This document shows, piece by piece, positions 44,973 through 51,697 of a stretch of DNA of 64,000 nucleotides (positions are counted from its first letter, which is position 1; each line of letters opens with the position of its first letter). The position numbers and the translations under genes are program-made. Source of the DNA: Chloroflexota bacterium. Its GTDB lineage: Bacteria; Chloroflexota; Anaerolineae; Anaerolineales; Anaerolineaceae. The notes beneath the pieces are model-generated. The model was given only the letters and a program-made list of their open reading frames with translations. It searched no databases and was not told the DNA's origin. Location: positions 1 through 64,000 of the forward strand of contig JAAYCN010000017.1 of assembly GCA_012729755.1 (NCBI GenBank). Reading direction: 5' to 3'.

Positions 44973-46759
44973 TGGCTCGCTTTCTCCATGGGTTGGGCAG
45001 CGTTCAGACGGACGTCATCGGGGGGGATTTCCATAAGTACAACCAGATTGGAAACCAACTCAGAAAAAACAGGCGAGACGACTTCGGAGCTCCAGATTGA
45101 GGATTTTGGTTTCTCGAGCCAGATATAAACCAGGAACTTTGGGTCTTGAGATGGTCCCCAGCCAACGAAGGAGGCGTTGGTTTCAGAGCTGCTGTACCCG
45201 AAGGGGGGAACAGCGATTTCGGCCGTGCCCGTTTTGCCTGCTACTGAATAGCCATCCACCAATGCGGCGGAAGCTTCGTTTTTTAGTGAATTGGTCAACA
45301 TCTCCGTTACTGTATGAGCGGTTTCACGTGTTATCGGGTTACCTACAACTACAGGTTTTACCTCATACTGTTTGCCATCGATGATCATGGCTTTAACCAC
45401 GTGTGGCGCCATCATCTGACCATCGTTAGCGAGCGCTCCGGATGCCATCACCATTTGGATGGGGGTTACGGAAATACCCTGCCCGTATGAGTTGGTCGCC
45501 AGATTGGCATCCCACCAATTTTCGTCACCCGGCAGAGCCAGCGGCCAGTTGTTCTCGCTGCCGAGATCTATCCCGGTAATGCGGTCAAAACCGAAGGCTT
45601 TAACATAGGAGTAGAAACGGTCAGGCCCAAGCTGTGTCGCAATCCAGGCAAGACAGACATTCAAAGAATGCTGCATGCATCCGGTCATATCCTGAGTGCC
45701 CCAGGCGCCGCGATCCCAGTTGTAAACAGTAGTCCCACCGACGGAAATCGCGCCTGTATCTTCGAATGTAGTTTCGGGCTTGATGGCGCCCGCGTCTAAG
45801 GCGGCAGCCAGAGTGATGATTTTGAACACAGAACCTGGTTCGTAGGTTTCGCTGACAGCTTTGTTGAACGGGGTGGTATTGGTGAAGGTCTCAAGGTATT
45901 TCCAATATTCGTTTGGATCAAGCCGTGGGGTTGAGGTCATGGCTATGATGCTGCCGTCTTCGGGGTTTGAGATAACGATCACGCCAGACACGGCGCCAGA
46001 GTCTTCCAGCGCTTTGTCGAGTACGTGTTCAGTCATGGCCTGAATTTCTCTATCGAGGGTCAATATCAGGCTGGCGCCTGGCGGGATTTCGTCGATATCC
46101 GAAATCTTTTGCGGATCAAAAGCGGTGTAAACCTTTTTTGGGGTGCCGGCGAGAAGGGTATTATAGGTTTCTTCAACCCCATAATATCCGATGCCCTGGG
46201 CACGGTCTAAGAAGCCGTAAAAGCCGAGGACGTTGGAAGCGAGCATGCCTTCCGGATAGCTGCGCTTGTCGTGAGGGGTCCACATCAGCCCGTCCAGACG
46301 GGGACGTGTTTCGTTGTTTTTCAGAACGCGATTTTCATATTCATCGCGAATAATTTCGAGTTGGGCGACTTTTTCTTTTGAGACGAACCCATTTAAGGTT
46401 ACGTACACTGGGTTGTCACCGCCGGGGGTCATCTGGGCGTAGGTGAGCGTTTGCATGTAGTCGAGCCCTAACACTGAAGAGGCTACCGTGGCAATGGTTT
46501 CAGGCTGTTTGACGCTGGCCAGGTCGATTCCGACTTCATAAATTGTTTCATTGCCGGCCAGTAAACGACCCTGGTCATCGTAGATGTTTCCGCGTTCCGG
46601 ATAAATGGTCTGAGTGACTCCCTGATAGAACTGACTCTGATCAAGAATCTGCTGAGCGCCAGGAATGTGCTGAATGCGCACCATCTGCACGCCAACAGCG
46701 ACAAAAAGCAGCGTGAATGAGACGCACACCAGCCAAAATCGGATCAGGTTTTGTTTCAT
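44969..46759 (-). CDS. ftsI: Penicillin-binding protein, FtsI/PBP2B type transpeptidase
   Basis: Class B PBP for septal cross-linking; 596 aa. One N-terminal membrane helix (FWLVCVSFTLLFVAVGVQM), a PBP dimerisation domain (YPERGNIYDDQGRLLAGNE), then the transpeptidase with S-x-x-K as EPGSVFK, S-x-N as HSLN and K-T-G as AGKTGTAE. No C-terminal PASTA domains. The ATG at 46759 follows GAGGTAAGCCC and overlaps the ftsL stop (ATGA); the track's start at 46807 lies inside ftsL. Confidence 0.94.
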   Translation of the reverse strand: MKQNLIRFWLVCVSFTLLFVAVGVQMVRIQHIPGAQQILDQSQFYQGVTQTIYPERGNIYDDQGRLLAGNETIYEVGIDLASVKQPETIATVASSVLGLDYMQTLTYAQMTPGGDNPVYVTLNGFVSKEKVAQLEIIRDEYENRVLKNNETRPRLDGLMWTPHDKRSYPEGMLASNVLGFYGFLDRAQGIGYYGVEETYNTLLAGTPKKVYTAFDPQKISDIDEIPPGASLILTLDREIQAMTEHVLDKALEDSGAVSGVIVISNPEDGSIIAMTSTPRLDPNEYWKYLETFTNTTPFNKAVSETYEPGSVFKIITLAAALDAGAIKPETTFEDTGAISVGGTTVYNWDRGAWGTQDMTGCMQHSLNVCLAWIATQLGPDRFYSYVKAFGFDRITGIDLGSENNWPLALPGDENWWDANLATNSYGQGISVTPIQMVMASGALANDGQMMAPHVVKAMIIDGKQYEVKPVVVGNPITRETAHTVTEMLTNSLKNEASAALVDGYSVAGKTGTAEIAVPPFGYSSSETNASFVGWGPSQDPKFLVYIWLEKPKSSIWSSEVVSPVFSELVSNLVVLMEIPPDDVRLNAAQPMEKASQ

Positions 46760-47241
46760 GGGCTTACCTCGATCGGTGCAACCTGCGACGCGACTGGCGC
46801 CTGCCACACCTTGTCTTTAAGCCAATCCCACAGTGATGAGGTGAACTCGGGCAAGAGGACTTGAGCGGTAACCGCGTCAACGCTCGGCGGGGGAGCCATC
46901 ACGACTGTTGTGCGCGGTTCATAGCCGGGTACTTCTACATACAAAGCCTGATGGGGATTCACTTCAACCATGTCGAGCTTGGCAAGGCGGTCATAAAGCG
47001 TTTTGGCAGAGGAAGCCTGAGCAAGTTGCGTGTTAAGATCATTGATGTTGAGTTTGAGGGCGGAGATATCCATTTCGAGGTTCTGAATGCGCCGCCCAGT
47101 CGCAGCGGTTCGGCCTGAAATGGATAGGTAAATTCCAGCCACAGAAGCGATTATTACCAACACGACCAGGAAAATGCCAATCCACTGGAGCTGCATGCGC
47201 CAGGGGGCTTGTCGATATGCCTGGAAAAATGTCGTCTTCAT
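46756..47241 (-). CDS. ftsL: FtsL-like division protein
   Basis: 161 aa with the FtsL layout: short basic cytoplasmic start, one membrane helix (WIGIFLVVLVIIASVAGIYLSI, about 20-42), then a coiled coil (RRIQNLEMDISALKLNINDLNTQLAQ). The C-terminal ~60 residues are Pro-rich and not part of the standard fold. FtsL is poorly conserved in sequence, so the call rests on topology and position between rsmH and ftsI. Confidence 0.72.
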   Translation of the reverse strand: MKTTFFQAYRQAPWRMQLQWIGIFLVVLVIIASVAGIYLSISGRTAATGRRIQNLEMDISALKLNINDLNTQLAQASSAKTLYDRLAKLDMVEVNPHQALYVEVPGYEPRTTVVMAPPPSVDAVTAQVLLPEFTSSLWDWLKDKVWQAPVASQVAPIEVSP

Positions 47242-47244
47242 AGT

Positions 47245-48210
47245 TCAACTCCCTGCAGCTTTCATGCCAAAGGATATTTTTTCCACTACCCGGAGTTTTG
47301 CGCTGCGAGCTCTGGGATTTTGGTTCACCTCGCCCTCAGTTGGTAAGACCGGATGAGGCGTGAGAACTTTTACGCTGGCTTGATGATCGCATGTGCACAC
47401 CATTTGTTCTGGCGGACAAATGCAGTCACGACTGGCCAGTCTGAAAGCTTGCTTTATCAGGCGATCCTCGAGGGAGTGAAAGCTGATAATGGCAAGCCGC
47501 GATTTCGGTTGTAAGAGGTCAATCAATTCGGGGATAGCCCGTTCGACGGTTTGCAGTTCCTGGTTCACCGCGATGCGCAACGCCTGGAACGTCCGTGTGG
47601 CTTGATCCTGACGTTCCCTGGTGCGGCCAACCGCAGATCTGACGACATTGGCAAGTTCGAGGGTGGTGGCGAAAGGACGGTTGGTGACGATCTGACGGGC
47701 AATGCGCTTCGAAAAATGCTCCTCTCCAAAGCGCCAGATGATGTCGGCCAGCTCTTGCTCATCCAGCTTGTTCACCAGATCGGCAGCGGTTTGGCCGCTG
47801 GTTGGGTCAAACCGCATATCGAGGGGGGCGTCAAATCTGAAGGAGAAACCTCGTTCCGCCTGGTCAAGCTGCATTGAGGACAAGCCGAGATCCATGACGA
47901 TGCCGGCGACCTGGTCTCTTCCGAGGTCTGCCAGAAACTTGCGCGCATCAAGATAACTGCCATGGCAGACATGCGCTCGATTGCCAAACTCGACAAGGTT
48001 GACTTTCGTCAGCTCAACTGCTGTCGGGTCGAGATCAAGGCTGAGCAATTCACCGTTGGGGCAGCTTGCCTCGAGGATGCCTCTTGAATGTCCTCCTGCC
48101 CCTGCTGTGCAGTCCAGATAAAAGTTTGGACTGGAGGGTGCGATGAAGTCGATAATTTCCTGATAAAGTACCGGACGATGGGGAGAGGTGGCTTGAGAAC
48201 CGGGCTTCAC
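47245..48210 (-). CDS. rsmH: 16S rRNA (cytosine-1402-N4)-methyltransferase RsmH
   Basis: 321-aa SAM methyltransferase (MraW). HRPVLYQEIIDF, LDCTAGAGGHSRGIL (SAM motif), VMDLGLSSMQLDQAERGFSFR, FQALRIAVNQEL and ISFHSLEDRLIKQAF are diagnostic. The start codon is GTG, sharing its G with the mraZ stop (TAGTG). Confidence 0.96.
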   Translation of the reverse strand: MKPGSQATSPHRPVLYQEIIDFIAPSSPNFYLDCTAGAGGHSRGILEASCPNGELLSLDLDPTAVELTKVNLVEFGNRAHVCHGSYLDARKFLADLGRDQVAGIVMDLGLSSMQLDQAERGFSFRFDAPLDMRFDPTSGQTAADLVNKLDEQELADIIWRFGEEHFSKRIARQIVTNRPFATTLELANVVRSAVGRTRERQDQATRTFQALRIAVNQELQTVERAIPELIDLLQPKSRLAIISFHSLEDRLIKQAFRLASRDCICPPEQMVCTCDHQASVKVLTPHPVLPTEGEVNQNPRARSAKLRVVEKISFGMKAAGS

Positions 48211-48653
48211 TACTCACCCCTTGTGGTCAGATCAAACGCCTGCCAGCGGTTTTCGTCGGCGTTGGGATCATTGAGGCGCATTTCCTGTTCTTTCCAGGCG
48301 TCGACTGCCCAAAGCTCGAACGAGTCGCCAATGCCGACAATTACAACGGATCCTTTGATCTGCGCCATCTCGCGCAGGCGGGCTGGCACAAGAATGCGCC
48401 CGGCTGGGTCATAACTGAGCTCGGCTGAATTACTGAAAATCTTACGGCGCAGTTCGCGGGAGGCCGGATTGGTAATTGAGGTTTTGGCGAGATTGGCCGC
48501 AATCGCCTCAAAATGTCGCTTGGAATAAACAGAAAGGTTGTGGTCAAAGCCTTCGGTCACGAACACACCGTCAAGCGTTTGCTCGCGGAAGTTGGCCGGG
48601 ATGGTGATGCGGCCTTTTGCGTCCAGATTGTGTTCGTATTGTCCAAAGAACAT
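48210..48653 (-). CDS. mraZ: Transcriptional regulator MraZ
   Basis: 147-aa AbrB/SpoVT-like DNA-binding protein made of two MraZ domains (MFFGQYEHNLDAKGRITIP at the start; SYDPAGRILVPARLREMA in the second half, both with the D-x-x-G-R motif). First gene of the dcw cluster, which it represses in other bacteria. I use the ATG at 48653; the track start (48725) lies within the repeat operator described below. Start-site support: FFGxYxHxLDxKGR is the family's N-terminus. Confidence 0.95.
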   Translation of the reverse strand: MFFGQYEHNLDAKGRITIPANFREQTLDGVFVTEGFDHNLSVYSKRHFEAIAANLAKTSITNPASRELRRKIFSNSAELSYDPAGRILVPARLREMAQIKGSVVIVGIGDSFELWAVDAWKEQEMRLNDPNADENRWQAFDLTTRGE

Positions 48654-48705
48654 TTGTTCCACTTTTCCTTTAATCGGCGAAGCGCCGGTGACCCAGCGCT
48701 CCTTC

Positions 48706-48745
48706 AATTTGACACTTTGTGACACTTTATGACATTATTTCCCAC
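48706..48745 (-). promoter_or_regulatory. Putative MraZ operator: four 10-bp direct repeats
   Basis: On the minus strand GTGGGAAATA, ATGTCATAAA, GTGTCACAAA and GTGTCAAATT follow one another without gaps, starting right after the -10 box. Known MraZ sites are direct repeats with a 10-bp period: TGGGN in E. coli and AAAGTG-type units in Mycoplasma. This array has features of both (a GTGGG unit, then AAAGTGTC units). Position and period strongly suggest autoregulation of the dcw promoter. Confidence 0.7.
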
Positions 48746-48774
48746 ATTATAGGTTAAAACAGCTAAAAATGCAA
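48746..48774 (-). promoter_or_regulatory. dcw cluster promoter (PmraZ)
   Basis: Minus strand TTGCAT (48774-48769), exact 17-bp spacer, TATAAT (48751-48746). Transcription should start inside the repeat array, leaving a leader of about 85 nt before the mraZ ATG. Confidence 0.75.
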
Positions 48775-49092
48775 GGGTTTTGGCACACAATTTGCAGGTT
48801 TGGTAGGTTTTGCCTGCCTTCGTTTCCTTGTTGAAATCGTCTGTTGAGACGATCTGGCGCCTGATTTACGGATGCAGGGAGGTAGTGGAAATTAATCGGC
48901 TTGTATAGGTTCTTTTCTCATGCAGAAAAAGCCTTTTACGACTGTTTGATCGGGCTCGGCCTTGCGACTGAGCCGTGGCGTAAAAATTTACGGAATTAAT
49001 TAAGTTGCGGATACAAACTGTTTGGGTGGTAGAAAATCGCAAACGCTGGCAGGGCAAAAAGTTGGCAAAGGAATTGCATTATAATCATCGAG
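48775..49092. other. Divergent intergenic region mraZ / Ser-Thr kinase
   Basis: About 320 bases with no credible ORF. A possible RNA fold is visible at 48934-48985: TTTTACG pairs with CGTAAAA around an inner GGCTC/GAGCC stem. On the right, TATAAT at 49080-49085 ends 7 nt before the kinase ATG (49093), so the kinase mRNA may be leaderless; no Shine-Dalgarno site is seen. TTGGCA (49062-49067) lies too near for a standard -35. Confidence 0.45.
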
Positions 49093-50295
49093 ATGGCTAC
49101 ACCGACTGTACTAAATGACCGTTACCAACTGCAGCAGACTCTCGGCACGGGGGGCATGGCTTTGGTTTATAAAGCTAAAGACCTGATGCTTGAGCGGCAC
49201 GTTGCGGTTAAGGTCCTGCGCGAAGATTTTAGCCAGGATGTCGCTTTTAGAGAACGCTTCAGACAGGAAGCTAAGGCGGCAGCAAATCTTTCTCATCCGA
49301 ATATTGTCACAGTGCATGATTTCGGCCTCGACCAAGGACATCTGTTCATTGTTATGGAATATATGTCTGGGCAGGATCTCAAAACATATATCAAGCAGAA
49401 GGAACGTTTTTCGGTTGCGGAGACGCTTGAGCTGATGATCCAGGCTTGTCAGGGGGTCGGCTATGCTCATCGGGCTGGGCTGGTGCATTGTGATATCAAA
49501 CCACACAACATGCTGGTCACTCCTGAGGGCCGGCTGAAAGTAACTGACTTTGGTATCGCCAGGGCACTATCGACGATATCGCCCGAGGAGCATAATGATG
49601 TGGTTTGGGGCTCGCCGCATTATTTCTCACCTGAACAGGCAAGTGGTCTGCCACCTTCGCCTGCTTCAGACGTGTATTCGCTGGGTGTGATCCTGTATGA
49701 AATGCTGACTGGCAGGGTGCCGTTTGTGTCATCCAGTTCGAGCGAATTGGCTCGTATGCACCGCGAAGAGACGCCCGTTTCACCGCGCACTTATAACACC
49801 TCTATTCCCAGTCAGCTCGAAGAGATCATCCTCAAGGTGCTCTCAAAAGAGCCGGCCGCCCGCTACCGCACTGCGGATCAACTGGGAAGGCTCCTGCAGG
49901 GTCTCTATCAGAGCAATCCCTCGCTGAAGCGGTCAGTGCCGTTTGTTTACGACACTTTTCAGGCGCTCTCAAACGCTACCGGTCCTCATATAACCCAGAC
50001 TGGTCAACAGGTGGTCAAACCTTATCAACCGCCTCAGGTGCCCGTCGGTGAAAGTCAACGGGTTATTCGCCCTGGCGTCACCGAGTCAGAAATTGCCACT
50101 GCCTACCAGCCAGACGCGGCGAAGCAACCCAAGGCGGTTAAACTGCGCAAAGGCGGCGCGCAGCCGAGACCAAGCGCCCCCAAGGCTGAGGAAGAGGTGG
50201 ATTGGAAAACTTGGCTATTGGGCATCGCGGCGTTTGCCAGCCTGTTTGGCCTGATTCCTTTCTGGTTATATGTCTATACCGTGCTCAAACCTTAG
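49093..50295 (+). CDS. Membrane Ser/Thr protein kinase, PknB-like, HCD variant
   Basis: 400 aa. Eukaryotic-type kinase domain (about 8-275): GTGGMALVYKAKD (Gly loop), VAVKVL (ATP lysine), VHCDIKPHNML (catalytic loop), DFGIARAL (metal) and SPEQASG. The usual HRD is HCD, so it lacks the arginine that couples activation-loop phosphorylation to catalysis. A ~95-residue linker leads to one C-terminal helix (WLLGIAAFASLFGLIPFWLYVY); no PASTA domains, so almost no extracellular part. It is divergent from dcw and upstream of rpe. Such kinases often act on division and wall proteins; here that is inference from location. Confidence 0.9.
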   Translation: MATPTVLNDRYQLQQTLGTGGMALVYKAKDLMLERHVAVKVLREDFSQDVAFRERFRQEAKAAANLSHPNIVTVHDFGLDQGHLFIVMEYMSGQDLKTYIKQKERFSVAETLELMIQACQGVGYAHRAGLVHCDIKPHNMLVTPEGRLKVTDFGIARALSTISPEEHNDVVWGSPHYFSPEQASGLPPSPASDVYSLGVILYEMLTGRVPFVSSSSSELARMHREETPVSPRTYNTSIPSQLEEIILKVLSKEPAARYRTADQLGRLLQGLYQSNPSLKRSVPFVYDTFQALSNATGPHITQTGQQVVKPYQPPQVPVGESQRVIRPGVTESEIATAYQPDAAKQPKAVKLRKGGAQPRPSAPKAEEEVDWKTWLLGIAAFASLFGLIPFWLYVYTVLKP

Positions 50296-50303
50296 AGGTA
50301 TGA

Positions 50304-50963
50304 ATGAAACTCGAGATTTCACCTTCCATCCTTTCCGCTGATTTGGCCCAGCTCGGTCGTGAGATTGAGCTCTGTGAGGTGGGAGGCGCGGACGCGATTC
50401 ATGTTGACGTGATGGACGGTCGTTTTGTGCCGGCAATCACCTTTGGACCAATCATAGTGAAGGCATGTCAAAGGGTGACGAAACTGCCTCTGGATGTGCA
50501 TTTAATGATCGTTGAGCCTGAGAAGCACCTTGAGGCGTTCGCTGAGGCTGGCGCAGCGCTATTGACTGTGCACGTAGAAGCTTGCGCGCACATCCATGGC
50601 ACGTTGCAGGCGATCAAGCGTCTGGGTATTAAAGCGGGCGTTACTTTTAACCCGGGCACTCCGTTGGACGCGCTCTGGAATGTGGTGGATCTGGTAGATC
50701 TTGTTTTGATCATGTCAGTGAACCCCGGTGCTGGCGGACAAAAGTTTATTGCGCATAGCATCGATAAAGTGCGGGAGGTGAAGCGAATTCTGGCAGAAGT
50801 CGGTTCGGAAGCTGTCATTCAAATTGATGGAGGCATTAACACTGAAACCGCAAAAGCCGCAGTAGATGCGGGTGCGACCAATCTTGTGGCCGGTTCGGCG
50901 ATTTTTGGCAGTCCAGCTGGTATTGTGGGCGCGATTGGGGCGCTGCGGAATGCAGTAAATTAA
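50304..50963 (+). CDS. rpe: Ribulose-phosphate 3-epimerase
   Basis: Interconverts ribulose 5-phosphate and xylulose 5-phosphate; TIM barrel of 219 aa. SPSILSADLAQLG (Ser), HVDVMDGRFVP, LDVHLMIVEPE, VNPGAGGQKF and IQIDGGINTETA supply the metal-binding His/Asp residues and the phosphate loop. Gene lies 8 nt after the kinase, with AGAGGT before the ATG. The kinase-rpe pairing with RsgA/PPM genes is common in other bacteria, though those are not here. Confidence 0.96.
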   Translation: MKLEISPSILSADLAQLGREIELCEVGGADAIHVDVMDGRFVPAITFGPIIVKACQRVTKLPLDVHLMIVEPEKHLEAFAEAGAALLTVHVEACAHIHGTLQAIKRLGIKAGVTFNPGTPLDALWNVVDLVDLVLIMSVNPGAGGQKFIAHSIDKVREVKRILAEVGSEAVIQIDGGINTETAKAAVDAGATNLVAGSAIFGSPAGIVGAIGALRNAVN

Positions 50964-50967
50964 AAAT

Positions 50968-50992
50968 AAAAAGTCGCTGAACGCGACTTTTA
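50968..50992. terminator. Bidirectional terminator between rpe and rpmB
   Basis: AAAAGTCGC-TGAAC-GCGACTTTT: an 8-9 bp stem with A-runs on the left and T-runs on the right, so it can stop transcription from both sides. It follows the rpe stop by 5 nt and the rpmB stop by about 20. Confidence 0.8.
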
Positions 50993-51013
50993 GAAGGTTA
51001 TCGGGTTAATAAT

Positions 51014-51199
51014 TTAGTTGTAAGCTTTGGTCAGGGTCTTGATGCAGCGCGCGCAAAGGACTTTGCGAACTTTCCTGCCGTTTTCCATCACGGTGATCCG
51101 CTGAAGGTTAGGGCGGAACTCGCGGCGGGTTGCGACGAGCGAATGGCTGCGATTGTGACCGAAGGTTGTCGTTTTACCACACTGGTTGCACTTTGCCAT
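51014..51199 (-). CDS. rpmB: 50S ribosomal protein L28 (bL28)
   Basis: 61 aa, basic. MAKCNQCGKTTTFGHNRSHS and a C-terminal CARCIKTLTKAY. It keeps both Cys pairs (CxxC at residues 4-7 and CxxC near 50-53), the zinc-binding form of L28. Ribosome-binding site AAAGGA. Divergent from asp23-fakA, the same arrangement as in Bacillus-type genomes. Confidence 0.95.
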   Translation of the reverse strand: MAKCNQCGKTTTFGHNRSHSLVATRREFRPNLQRITVMENGRKVRKVLCARCIKTLTKAYN

Positions 51200-51211
51200 C
51201 TCGATATCCTT

Positions 51212-51241
51212 TCAGTTATAATTTCGAGGTGTGGGTTAGTT
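51212..51241 (-). promoter_or_regulatory. rpmB promoter
   Basis: Minus strand TTGAAC, an 18-nt spacer, then TATAAC, leading to rpmB after a short leader with AAAGGA. The -35 overlaps the inverted repeat at 51231-51249. Confidence 0.5.
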
Positions 51242-51249
51242 CAACCCAC
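51231..51249. promoter_or_regulatory. Inverted repeat between divergent rpmB and asp23 promoters
   Basis: GTGGGTT-AGTTC-AACCCAC is a perfect 7-bp inverted repeat. It covers the rpmB -35 box and lies 9 nt upstream of a TATAAT (51259-51264) that points toward asp23. One bound protein could affect both directions. The regulator is unknown. Confidence 0.5.
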
Positions 51250-51321
51250 GCAGTCGTTTATAATAGCATATCTTTGGCAACGAATCAAGAGTAAAAAACG
51301 CAGAGAAGAGAGCAAAGAAAG

Positions 51322-51678
51322 ATGACAAGTCAGGAAAATAAAATTGGTCAGATATACATTTTGCCCCGGGCGATAAGAACCGTCGCCCGCGCTGTTGCTT
51401 TGCAATCTTATGGTGTCATTAACCTGGCCCCACGTAATTTTTTAGAGGCTGTCAACAGGCTGGTTTGTAAAGACTCAGACTACGGGATCAAGGTGGCTAC
51501 TTCTGCGGAAGGGCTGGTTTTAGAGCTTAGTCTGATTATCGAGTATGGGCTCAGAATTAAAAGCGTGTCAGATTCTGTTGCCGAGAGCGTTAAATTTAAT
51601 GTTGAAAAAACCATGGGTATTCCTGTCCAACGGGTGGATGTTCACGTCCGCGGATTGCGCATCAGCAACGCTGATTAA
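51322..51678 (+). CDS. Asp23/Gls24-family protein
   Basis: 118-aa cytosolic alpha/beta protein. IYILPRAIRTVARAVALQSYGVINLA, then VLELSLIIEYGLRIKSVSDSVAESVKFNVEKTMG, the family core. In Firmicutes the same gene (yloU) precedes fakA; members are linked to the envelope stress response or to fatty-acid kinase. Leader of about 55 nt after TATAAT (51259-51264). Gene lies 19 nt before fakA. Confidence 0.92.
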   Translation: MTSQENKIGQIYILPRAIRTVARAVALQSYGVINLAPRNFLEAVNRLVCKDSDYGIKVATSAEGLVLELSLIIEYGLRIKSVSDSVAESVKFNVEKTMGIPVQRVDVHVRGLRISNAD

Positions 51679-51697
51679 TGCATCATAGAGGAGTTTT

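Noticed and set aside
48934-48985. Stem-loop considered as a tRNA or structured RNA
   Set aside because: No cloverleaf or T-loop motif; pairing is short and unsupported by comparison, so only noted within the intergenic entry.
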